Shown: piece after piece, positions 10,000 to 18,814 of the stretch
Layout: each line of letters opens with the position of its first letter
How positions within the stretch are numbered: position 1 is the first letter of the stretch
Assembly: GCF_918797505.1 (NCBI RefSeq)
Contig: NC_092799.1
Coordinates: 24,428,382 to 24,492,381 of the forward strand
Direction of reading: 5' to 3'
DNA: 64,000 bases
Origin: Bemisia tabaci
Taxonomy: Eukaryota; Arthropoda; Insecta; Hemiptera; Aleyrodidae
Notes under the pieces: model-generated
The model's input: only the letters and a program-made list of their open reading frames with translations
Told to the model about the DNA's origin: nothing
The model's database searches: none
Translations under genes and position numbers: made by a program

Positions 10000-10424
10000 T
10001 GGCATTCGCTCATGATTTCTTCCTGCGTGCGGACCTGCACCGGCGCCAACTTCTCGACGGACTCGTCATAGTTGCAAAAACACTTGGTAATTTTCTCATC
10101 GAACGTATTGACTAAATCCTCGAGGGACCCCGAGAAGGTCTCCGTGAAATTATCCGCCACCGAGGACACGGAGGCCTCAGGGAGGGTGGTATCACCCTTG
10201 ACGTTATCCAACTCGCACTGCACCGCGTTATCGTTCTCGTTATCGTTATCACACACGCGTTTCGGGGACTGCAAGCTCGTGTTCTTGAGGTTGTTGATGT
10301 TCTTCACTTCGTCCTGCTTCTGCTTGAAGTTGTCCAGGTTGGCCGACTTGAACCGGAAATCCGCGCCCCAGTCCTCCGTTTCCTCGAATTGGGCCAGGGG
10401 TGCTTCGAACTTCAACTCGGCCAT
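10000..10424 (-). CDS. unc-76: UNC-76/FEZ, first coding exon
   Basis: This exon encodes 141 residues plus two bases and ends at a good donor (CA, then GTAAGTTGATC). FEZ/UNC-76 proteins are kinesin-1 cargo adaptors needed for axon growth and axonal transport. The diagnostic segment is SLEDLVNTFDEKITKCF followed by NYDESVEKLAPV, which matches the conserved SMEDLVNEFDEKL...NLAPV region of FEZ proteins. I chose the ATG at 10422-10424 (MAELKFEAPL), which has a strong Kozak context; an in-frame ATG seven codons upstream (10443-10445) is possible. The next exon should carry the conserved tryptophan-rich segment, but I could not find it to the left, so the first intron probably exceeds 10 kb. The antisense ORF at 10072-10803 is a shadow. 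Confidence 0.85.
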
Positions 10425-10900
10425 CCTCTCGTTAAGATCCAACATAGTTCCGCGCGCGCACAGGTCTCGCGGGCAACTGCCGAGCGACAGATGGGCCCCT
10501 TTCTCCCGCTCGATGCGCGCTCAAGCCCCTCGCACACCGGGCATCCGACGACGGCGGCGCATGCGTAGTGGCTTCTGCGCATGCGCGGCGACCGGTTACC
10601 CGCGCCGGGTTGATGGTGTGAAGGGGACTTGTGGAGGGGAGCTTTCTCGGCAGAGACGAGGTTCCCTCCCCCCGCGTGGGTCTTTTGCTGCAGCGCGTCG
10701 GCCGCGTTGTATCGATTCATCTTTCCCCGTCCCCTTCGTTCCGCTCTTCGTTATCGGACTCCTTCTCCGCCGCTGCTACTTCCAGGCGAAACAGACGATG
10801 TAAACAAAACGGAGGATCTCCCGAACGGTGAATTGGGTGACACCAACAGTTGGCATTTTGGCAAGCTCGTTTATCACCCCGACCTTGCAGTGTGTGTGCG
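10425..10900 (-). promoter_or_regulatory. GC-rich promoter region of unc-76
   Basis: A CpG-rich block unlike its AT-rich surroundings lies directly upstream of the unc-76 start. It holds two NRF-1/Ewg-type palindromic sites, GCGCATGCGT (10557-10566) and TGCGCATGCGCG (10576-10587), 20 bp apart. NRF-1 sites of this form are usual in TATA-less CpG promoters. The transcription start is not determined. Confidence 0.6.
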
Positions 10901-10929
10901 AAGTCACCTCGCATAGAACTGGCCGGTCT

Positions 10930-11620
10930 TTTCGTCAGGACGCACATAAAATACTGTCATAAATTTTAGAGTTCATAAAGCTGCTTACGCGTGTCGACGG
11001 GTCAAGAAAGAACGTAACAACTTTTCAATGTTGCAAAGTTTCCATCCGTATATTGGACTTTTAGGAGACCGTATGGCAATTTCAACTGGAACTTTCATGG
11101 ATTACTCCTCTGATGATACGAATCTAACAACAAACTTTTTGACAGATTTCTTACACTCGTGTACGTGTTGACTGGAAAAAATGTGCATTTTTTAAGAGAA
11201 TTTTGCAGCGGTGGGTGGGATAGAGTAAGGGTCTTTCGTCTAAGAAATGAGGAATTTACCTACACAAAATTTTGCATATGCGAGGTCCGACCGGATATGA
11301 TTCGCAAGATATGGTTTTTCCTCTACTATGTGGATACAAATATGCTGAAAAATTCTCAAGCGAAACTATTAGTAATTTCTTACTTTTTTCCATTGAATTT
11401 TATACTTTTGGAAAAATTAAATGAAAACGCCGAACTTGTGATAACACAGCGATCTAGCAATACGGCAATTATTTTGGTTCACATTATTTGTGATAGGCTC
11501 TTGCATGGGTTTGTTTAAATTTTAATATAAAAAAAATAAAAATAAAAAACGGGTAATCAAAAAAAAGAAAAAAAAACTTCACCATCCAAAAGCGGTCAAA
11601 GAACCCAACGAAATCAGACT
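10930..11620. other. Intergenic, no gene supported
   Basis: A 119-codon plus ORF (11159-11518) lacks recognisable domains and coding composition. A-rich tail-like sequence is at 11520-11575. Confidence 0.4.
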
Positions 11621-11908
11621 ATATCGACGGTGTAAGTCGGCAATCACATAACTCGGTTTCCGACGTCGCAGACTTCCTGTCATACTTTATTTTTTAAACG
11701 GAAAACTACTCAACGGCAATTCTTTAAAATTGCCGTGATTTTTCTTCTCTGTGCGAAGAAAATTCTGCATGAACTTCAAGGAATGATGTCAATTTGTTCT
11801 TTGTCTATTTGTTCAATGATGTGTTGTTGTTAAAAAAATAACATGGAGGCGGAGATTTTCAGACACCGCAAACGAGATATGTGATTGCAGACTTAGGCCG
11901 TCGATATA
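11621..11908. mobile_element. ATCGATGGCC-family MITE, copy 2 (diverged)
   Basis: Starts ATATCGACGGTGTAAGTCGG and ends TTAGGCCGTCGATATA. The interior has the family hallmark CTTCCTGTCATACTTTATTTT. More diverged than the copies at 61906 and 53498. Confidence 0.7.
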
Positions 11909-11926
11909 CATGATTTCCCACAACAG

Positions 11927-12095
11927 CGGACAGCCAGCAGCGCAAAACGCGCATTGGCGCCTTCAAACCTAACTAAGATACTTCACGCATTGCGCAATGC
12001 GTGAAGTATCCCTGTTGGGTTTGTAGGCGCCAGTGCGCCGCCGCTCCGCTTTGTGTTAGGCTCTAATATTTAATCTCGTGGAGTCAGCGGTGTTC
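11927..12095. repeat. Fragment of the CCCTGGTAAAAA element including its palindrome
   Basis: Nearly identical to 12658-12825, the middle of the neighbouring full element. It contains the 34-bp perfect palindrome at 11978-12011 and the arms CATTGGCGCC...GGCGCCAGTG. It lacks the CCCTGG termini, so it is a truncated or duplicated piece. Confidence 0.75.
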
Positions 12096-12272
12096 AACTC
12101 ATGACTTAAATGTGTTTATTTCAACACAATACAACGAAATACAAAGTTTGTGAGTGTATTAATTCTTTATGCCGTTGAGTTAATTGGTTACCTATTAAAA
12201 AAAGTTGAAAAAAAAATAATAATTAAAAGAATTAAACGTTGAAAAAATTAGGAAATGTGAAATGTCGTCAAG

Positions 12273-13228
12273 CCCTGGTAAAAATTGGCAGTAGAATCTG
12301 TGTTCCAAAATACCATAGAACTACAGCCGACTGTAAGATTTCCAATAGCTTCTATAGCCGGCAACACAATTTCTTACGACCTTTTATAGCCGATGGCGAT
12401 TAACCGCCTGACGATAAAGTGTATGCTATCCGTTACTAGTTACGGATGCTAGGACTTAGTGAGTTTTTGGACTACCGCTCTCTTTTTGTGCCGTAGTATC
12501 TTGATTTATTTTGCGAGGGAAGCTCCGTACTTTTGAAGGATGCCTGCCATTCCTAATAAGTTGGAGCGCCTTCAATTTCGTACGATACTGTGCAATACCT
12601 CAAGTGTGAAATAGTTGCTTCAAGCACCGTGGTACGCTGCGGCGCAGCGCGGCGGGCGGACAGCCAGCAGCACAAAACGCGCATTGGCGCCTTCAAACCT
12701 AACTAAGATACTTCACGCATTGCGCAATGCGTGAAGTATCCCTGTTAGGTTTGTAGGCGCCAGTGTGCCGCCGCTCCGCATTGTGTTAGGCTCTAGTATT
12801 TAATCTCGTGGAGTCAGCGTTTTTCAACTCATGACTTTGAAATGTTTGCACACTCTGTATGGATTATTCTCATTTTAATTGATGAAAAAAAAATATGTAG
12901 TAAAGGAAAATATAATGTGCGTTTTGTAAATATTAAGGTGATTCCGTACAAACTTAAGGATTTACAAAGCACACGAATTTTTACACACTTCCACATAGCC
13001 TTTTATAGCCGATGGCGAAAAAGCAACAGCCAGGCGATAAAGTGTAAAGCCCAGCGACAGGAACTATAGCCCGGCTGTTTAATTTTTTATCGCTTCGTGT
13101 AGCCCGGCCGTATGATTTTTTCCACCTTCTACAGCCAGCTATATGATTTTCTATCGCCTTCTTCAGTCGGCTATAAGAACTCCTATAGTATTTTGAAACG
13201 CAGCTCCTATCGCCAATTTTTACCAGGG
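12273..13228 (+). mobile_element. CCCTGGTAAAAATTGGC element, copy 1
   Basis: Terminal inverted repeats CCCTGGTAAAAATTGGC at both ends, flanked by the dinucleotide AG on each side (12271-12272 and 13229-13230). The interior carries repeated phrases of the type ATAGCCGATGGCG and TATAGCCCGGC near the ends, and a central 34-bp perfect palindrome built from GATACTTCACGCATTGC and its inverse (12708-12741). No transposase ORF; the 147-codon ORF 12981-13424 runs out of the element and recurs in reverse in copy 2, so it reflects the repeat. Non-autonomous. Confidence 0.85.
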
Positions 13229-13311
13229 AGCTGATTTTTGATAATGCTTCCATACTATTTATAACGTAAAATGTTCGCTCTTGATAAATAATCGCAAAAG
13301 GAATCGGTAAA

Positions 13312-13540
13312 AAATATGTTTGGTATCTTGATGTTTGTTTACTGCCGGGATTGATCCACTTTACTAATGATCCCATCCGATTCAAATCCGTCGCAAAGGC
13401 GCGGAACTGCCACAGAAGACTCAAGTTGGGTTAGATTAGGTCACGCAACTAAATTAACTTCGCGGTAACGCGGGAGGTTTCATACGGAAATGAAGGCGCG
13501 TCACTGCTAAATCGAGTAGCTTCCTTCTGAAACTGCGAAT
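13312..13540 (+). repeat. Dispersed 230-bp repeat with conserved core, copy 2
   Basis: Same family as 8960-9225 and 14449-14680. The core with GGTCACGCAACTAAATTAAC and CTTCGCGGTAACGCGGG lies at about 13428-13512. Same strand as the other two copies. Confidence 0.7.
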
Positions 13541-14448
13541 GACGGATGATTTGAAGTTTCCTTCCTATTCTCGTTGGTTCATTGTGCACGAACAGCAGAT
13601 CGATGGCTAAAGTCGATAAATGCGCAACTTCGATTTCGACGTTGCAAATCTACATTCATGTTTCATTTTTATAAAAGGAAACCAACCAACAGTTTTTCTT
13701 GGAATTTGTCCCTCTAATTTGAATATATTCACAGAAAATTTCAAGGAGTACAGCAGATAGGCGCCGAGGGGAAGAGGGCATAATATGGATTGCATTTTTC
13801 ACAAAGGAACCAATAGCATTGATATGTTGCTAATATTGCGCAACTTCTTTTGTCTTAGAAGAAAAACCTGATCATTTATAAACAGTTTCTGATTTGCACC
13901 CTAAAAATTGTAAAAAGACTTAACTTATCATGTAAATTTCATATTTTTGCATGCTTTTCGTAATTTAATCGCAAAGGATGAATTCGTACAATCTTAGCAA
14001 CATCGCAATTCTTTTGGTCCCTTTTTGCAAAAAGCGATCCATATAGAGTTGAAGCTTTTTATGTTATTGGCGCCGTCACTGTTGGAGCTGCATTACTCCG
14101 GGATTTAAAACTTCTCTTCTCAATATCATATCCTCAGCAGCATTCTAGGCAAAACTTCCGTGAAAAAACAAACGGCTGCTTTATAATTTGAAAACCACAG
14201 TGATTTTTCACTGCTGTAGTGATCACGCGCACACAGGAATCTTGGTTAGTCTCGTCTCAAAGAAAGAAAGAAGAATAAATAGATATCTGTAGATGTTGCA
14301 ATAAAGGTACGCATTTTTCAACATTAGCTATCGATGAGCTAGATTCACGGCTCTACTGAGTGCCTATTATTGGGTTGATATACAAGACATATTACTTTCG
14401 CCCTTAATAGAAAATCGAAAAAAGAAATCACTAATAATGTATCAGAAT
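13541..14448. other. Intergenic, no gene supported
   Basis: Short ORFs only (for example 13607-13795 minus). No splice-flanked exon or repeat boundary identified. Confidence 0.4.
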
Positions 14449-14680
14449 ATGTTAGGTATCGTGTTTGTTTACTGCCGGTATCAATGCACTTGATACATGA
14501 TCCCGATCCGATTTAAATTTGTCGCAAAGGCGCGGCACTGCAACAGGAAAGACTCGCGTCAGGTTAGGTTAGGTCACGCAACTAAATTAACTTCGCGGTA
14601 ACGCGAGAGGTGTCACACGGAAATGAAGGCGCGTCACTGCTAAATTAAGTAGCTTCCTTCTGAAGCTGGAACCTCTCATC
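14449..14680 (+). repeat. Dispersed 230-bp repeat with conserved core, copy 3
   Basis: Third same-strand copy. The core at about 14563-14645 matches copy 1 almost base for base through CTTCGCGGTAACGCGAGAGG and ATGAAGGCGCGTCACTGC, and is followed by GTAGCTTCCTTCTGAAGCTG. Confidence 0.7.
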
Positions 14681-14861
14681 TCCTCTTCTCTCCTCTACGA
14701 TCGACTATTGACGTAAATGCTGTCATCTTCTGCTGCGTTGCTTCGGATTTACTGTTGTGGATATCATGACTCTGATGACTCCCATTTATGTTGAATAAAT
14801 GCAGTAAGCCATGCAAGAATTGATAAATTGATGGATGGATGGTTAAGTGGGTCTTACCGGC

Positions 14862-15119
14862 TTAAAGTGGTGGCTGCAGGCGTTGCAGGCAACTTCTGCT
14901 GAAGTCGGCACCTTCCTGATTATGCCAAGAATCGGCTGTACCTAGGCAGCGGGTGCAGGTCCGCGGCCGGTCGACAGAAGTCGGGGCCGAAGAGTGGGCG
15001 CGTTCTAGCTCCCGGACAACCATGTCAGCCGGCCGGCTTTGCCTGGTGATGCACTGCCTCGTCGCCTTGTTCGCCAGGGAGTTAATGATATGTTCCCGTG
15101 ACAGGGAAAACCCGACGCT
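14862..15119 (-). CDS. Possible exon, product not recognised
   Basis: On the minus strand a strong pyrimidine-rich acceptor (TTTTCTTATCATTTTCAG) ends just before 15119. The frame opening after one base reads VGFSLSREHIINSLANKATR and continues for about 84 codons to TAA at 14862-14864. A donor-like GTAAGACCC lies just beyond. In another frame the last part reads VACNACSHHFKP before that donor, after an internal AG, so two exon models are possible. The open frame extends upstream through the acceptor to 15446. I recognise no domain, and the region is surrounded by repeats. A chance ORF remains likely. Confidence 0.25.
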   Translation of the reverse strand, partial: SVGFSLSREHIINSLANKATRQCITRQSRPADMVVRELERAHSSAPTSVDRPRTCTRCLGTADSWHNQEGADFSRSCLQRLQPPL

Positions 15120-15789
15120 GAAAATGATAAGAAAAAAAGAGTAAGTCATTGTGGGATAGTGGCAATTGGAACGAAATGAAAGGCCGGCTTCGAACAAATG
15201 AAGATTTAGCCAGTTCCTCGTTTCACATCGATTCATTCGAATGGAGCCAACTCCATGGCGGGTATAGGTAATTGCGTATCGACAGGCACCATAAGGTAAT
15301 CTCGTGTGTACCGAGATCCGGTTTCCGAGGAGGAGGGATGCCTCCTGCTGGCAGTTTGATTTGCCGTACTGAAAGGACATCGGATAAAGCCGAGGATATG
15401 ATAGCAGTGTTTGCACAGTTGATGAGGTAAGTGTAATAATCATCACATCAGCAAGGCGTGTTAACTAAGTGATTGTAGTCGATTCCATTTGGATTCGAAG
15501 CTCGACGGGAGGCGCTGGTAAAGAGGACGACTACCCCTGTGACTAGGAGGGTACGTGAATGGAGCACGTCCAGGCAGTAGCACGAATACAACTGGTGTAG
15601 TCACACAAATACAACTGAGGTAGATGTAGACGACCTACTACATAGGTGTAGTCTCAGAATATTCTCTGGATATTCGAAAGGTGGTGAAAATGTCAGACGG
15701 CTGTCGGAATATTCTCAGAAGATCGGGTGCTATCTGGCTCGGGTGGCAGTTTCGGTTGGCAGTCGGTATGCTGTACTTCATTAAATCTT

Positions 15790-16752
15790 CCCTGGTAAAA
15801 ATTGGCGATAGGCGCTGCGTTTCAAAATACCATAGGAGCTCTTATAGCCGACTGAAGAAGGCGATAGAAAATCATATAGCTGGCTGTAGAAGGTGGAAAA
15901 AATCATACGGCCGGGCTACACGAAGCGATAAAAAATTAAACAGCCGGGCTATAGTTCCTATCGCCGGGCTTTACACTTTATCGCCTGGTTGTTGCTTTTT
16001 CGCCATCGGCTATAAAAGGCTATGAGAAATTGTGTAGAAATTCGTGTGCTTTGTAAATCCTTAAGTTTGTACGGAATCACCTTAATATTAAATTACAAAA
16101 CGCACATTATATTTTCCTTTACTACATATTTTTTTTTCATCAATTAAAATGAGAATAATCCATACAGAGTGTGCAAACATTTCAAATTCACGAGCTGAAA
16201 AACGCTGACTCCACGAGATTAAATATTAGAGCCTAACACAAAGCGGAGCGGCGACACACTGGCGCCTACAAACCTAACAGGGATACTTCACGCATTGCGC
16301 AATGCGTGAAGTATCCCAGTTAGGTTTGAAGGCGCCAATGCGCGTTTCGCACTGGCTGCCCGCCCGCCGCGCGGCGCCGCAGCATACCACGGCGCTTGAA
16401 GCAAGTATTACACACCAGAGGTATTGCACAGTATCATACGAAATTGCAGGCGCTCCAACATGTTAGGAATGACAGGCATCCTTCGAAAATACGGCGCTTT
16501 CCTCGCAAAATAAATCAAGATACTACTGCCCAAAAAGAGGACGGTAGCCCAAAAACTCACTAAGTCCTATAGTATCCGTAATTAGTAACGTTTAGCATAC
16601 ACTTTATCGCCAGGCTGTTGCTTAATCGCCATCGGCTATAAAAGGCTATAAGAAATTGTGTTGCCGGCTATAGAAGCTATTGGAAATTTTACAGCCGGCT
16701 GTAGGTCTATGGTATTTTGGAACACAGATCCAATTGCCAATTTTTACCAGGG
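15790..16752 (-). mobile_element. CCCTGGTAAAAATTGGC element, copy 2 (inverted)
   Basis: Opposite orientation to the copies at 12273 and 53766. Ends CCCTGGTAAAAATTGGC and its inverse, flanked by TT on both sides (15788-15789 and 16753-16754). The central palindrome is perfect over 38 bp (about 16280-16317). The 114-codon ORF at 15681-16025 is the reverse of the repeat ORF in copy 1 and is not a gene. Confidence 0.85.
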
Positions 16753-16851
16753 TTAGTCTGAGGCATAATGTGAAGGTGAAGTTAATATGTAGTTGCACAA
16801 GTAAGTGAGCCAAAGTTATGTAGTCACATGTCTGCCGAGGCATGGCGCACT

Positions 16852-17237
16852 TAGAGTACCTGTATAGCGAGAGTATAGACAGGATGTGAAACTCCGAAAA
16901 TCCATCAGGCCTTCACCGATGCCTCCGCGAATAAAGTTAGGGCCCAGAAATGCAGCCAACCTATGAATTTCAATTATCCAGAGCGATTTATTAATACAAC
17001 TGTTACGAACCATCGTTTATCAAGCACGTATTTGACTTAGTTTTTGCATAAATTTACTCATTTTTGTGGAAGAACGCTCATTTATGTACTTTCTTAGCCA
17101 TCTTCGTTAGAATTGGAATCTACAGACTGGCAGTGAAATTTTGTGCGTTAGAAGTTGGTTAGAAGGGTGGCTGCACTTTTGGGCCCTGAGCCCTCCATGA
17201 AGCGATCTGTCCATACTCTCGCTATACAGGTACTCTA
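16852..17237. mobile_element. hAT-like element with TAGAGTACCTGTATAGCGAG ends
   Basis: Inverted termini TAGAGTACCTGTATAGCGAG extend to about 30 bp. A perfect 8-bp duplication GGCGCACT flanks it (16844-16851 and 17238-17245). The termini match those of the hairpin at 3700-4505 at most positions, so both belong to one lineage. No transposase. Confidence 0.9.
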
Positions 17238-17245
17238 GGCGCACT

Positions 17246-17617
17246 TTTCCTCTGCAACTATACATTCGTGGTGACCAAGTACCAACCGGTGACCACCTCG
17301 CAACTTCCCTGCGAAAACACTGTGCCTACCTTTGAGTACCCTCGACAACCATGTGACGACACTCAGACTTCTTACATACGCGCACGACTAGGATGTGTAT
17401 TGGCAGTATAGTCGCAAGGTAGTCATCTTTTTTACCAGGGCCGGCGGACAGACTCTCTGGGAAGAGGTATCGATTCCAGTGGAGGCGAGGGAGTTATCGC
17501 ATACGCGCTGTTCGTCTCGCAAAACGAGGACACAAATCGAATGACGTGATGATCCTCGGTTACTGTTGTTGTCTCCTCTTTCCCGAGTGGCTGTCGGTCG
17601 CTTTGAAAACCTCTGGA
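17246..17617. other. Intergenic, no gene seen
   Basis: Mixed-composition sequence without exon features; contains a loose CAGGGCCGGCGG phrase at about 17438 resembling a hAT terminus but without a partner. Confidence 0.4.
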
Positions 17618-17625
17618 GAGTATAC

Positions 17626-18539
17626 CAGGGCCGGATTTACCTATTTGCCGGCCACGGGCCGCTAGTATTTTGCCGCCCCCTTCTCATTCGTTTTGAAACA
17701 TCAATGAAAACCATCAAATGAACGTGCCAGCGGGGGAGGGGTGCATAAGACGCGTTTACTGGTGTTGAACACATTTTTTGGGAAAGCCCTGTCAACACTA
17801 CTAGCAAAAGTTCACGGAGCTTTGCGCGAAAGTTAAGTTTCGTAAACATATCTCTGTGTGGACAAGGCCTTCCATTCATAAGAAATGAACGAAAACATTA
17901 TGAAAGAACAAACATAAATGTGGATTAATGATTTTAACTTCCGCCGCCGCGCCTCGCAGACCGCACTGCGTTTGACGCAATGCCTGAAATATTCACGCAG
18001 TTTTGTAGGCGCTATGCGTCTCTTGCTGATCGCACTGTGTTTGCCGCAATGCGTGAGGTATTCATGCATTCTTTTAGGCGCAATCCGTTTCACGCTGTCC
18101 GCAATGACTGCACTGTGTTTGATGCAATGCGTGAAGTATTCGTGCAAGTCTTGTAGGCGCTGATATGTGTTACATGCCGATCGCTGCGCCGAGGGCTTCT
18201 CCTTTACATCTCAAGTCCTCGTCATCATTTCTCTCTAGGTATAAGTCGCACCGTTCCAGGCCAAAAGTGCGTGTTTGGTTTCTCTCTTAGCTCGACTAAT
18301 TAAAGGTGCTGTCTCTTGTATCACTTAGAGCCGACAAAAGTAGAAATTACTATTCTCTTAGAAAATTAGAGATTTTGTCGCCTTTTCTCGTTCGTAATTT
18401 TTTTTATAAATCCGAATTTTTTTTTATACCTACATTTAAGAAAATTGCAGAATTTGCCGCCCCCTATAGATTTGCCACCCCCTATAGATTTGCCGCCATG
18501 GGCCGCGGCCCATGTTGCCACCCCCTTAATCCGGCCCTG
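17626..18539. mobile_element. hAT-like element with CAGGGCCGGATT ends
   Basis: Terminal inverted repeats CAGGGCCGGATTTA and TAATCCGGCCCTG, a common hAT terminus, flanked by a perfect 8-bp duplication GAGTATAC (17618-17625 and 18540-18547). Subterminal regions repeat TTTGCCGCC and GGCCGCGGCCCATG-like phrases. The 914-bp interior has no transposase but holds a short tandem array (17958-18162). Non-autonomous. Confidence 0.92.
17958..18162. repeat. Three-unit tandem array inside the hAT element
   Basis: Units of about 69-78 bp contain GCACTGTGTTTG, GCAATGCGTGAAGTATTC and TAGGCGC; the GCAATGC motif falls at about 17977, 18046 and 18124. The same GCAATGCGTGAAGTAT and TAGGCGCC modules form the centre of the CCCTGG elements, linking two otherwise different families. 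Confidence 0.75.
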
Positions 18540-18642
18540 GAGTATACCACTACCAACACCCCGCGACGCGTTTTGTGGCACCGCGCGTTCCATGTCCCGA
18601 GCCCGAACCCGTACGCTGCAGTGACCACTGCGTACAGGCAGG

Positions 18643-18806
18643 CAGTGGCGTGGCGTGCTTTGCGATATATCGATTGATTCGCCATTCAAACCTATGAAAA
18701 AAGAACGATTATAAGGGCGTTCGCAGCGAACACCTTAGTAATCGATTCTTTACCATAGCTTCAAATGGCGATATATCGATAATCGATCCTTCACGCCACG
18801 CCACTG
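18643..18806. mobile_element. hAT-like 165-bp MITE, copy 3
   Basis: Same family as 2050 and 2592: CAGTGGCGTGGCGTG at the left and CACGCCACGCCACTG at the right, with a central GTTCGCAGCGAAC. The 8-bp duplication ACAGGCAG is present at 18634-18641 and 18807-18814, with one extra G at the left junction. Confidence 0.85.
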
Positions 18807-18814
18807 ACAGGCAG

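Noticed and set aside
10072..10803. 243-codon plus-strand ORF across the unc-76 exon and promoter
   Set aside because: It is antisense to a clearly conserved exon and runs into CpG-rich promoter sequence; GC content alone keeps it open.
11159..11518. 119-codon plus ORF
   Set aside because: No recognised domain, AT-driven composition, no exon borders or supporting neighbours.
12981..13424. 147-codon minus ORF, and its counterpart 15681-16025 plus, sharing similar protein sequence
   Set aside because: The similarity arises because both lie in opposite copies of the CCCTGG element; frames are lost in the third copy, so they are not conserved as proteins.
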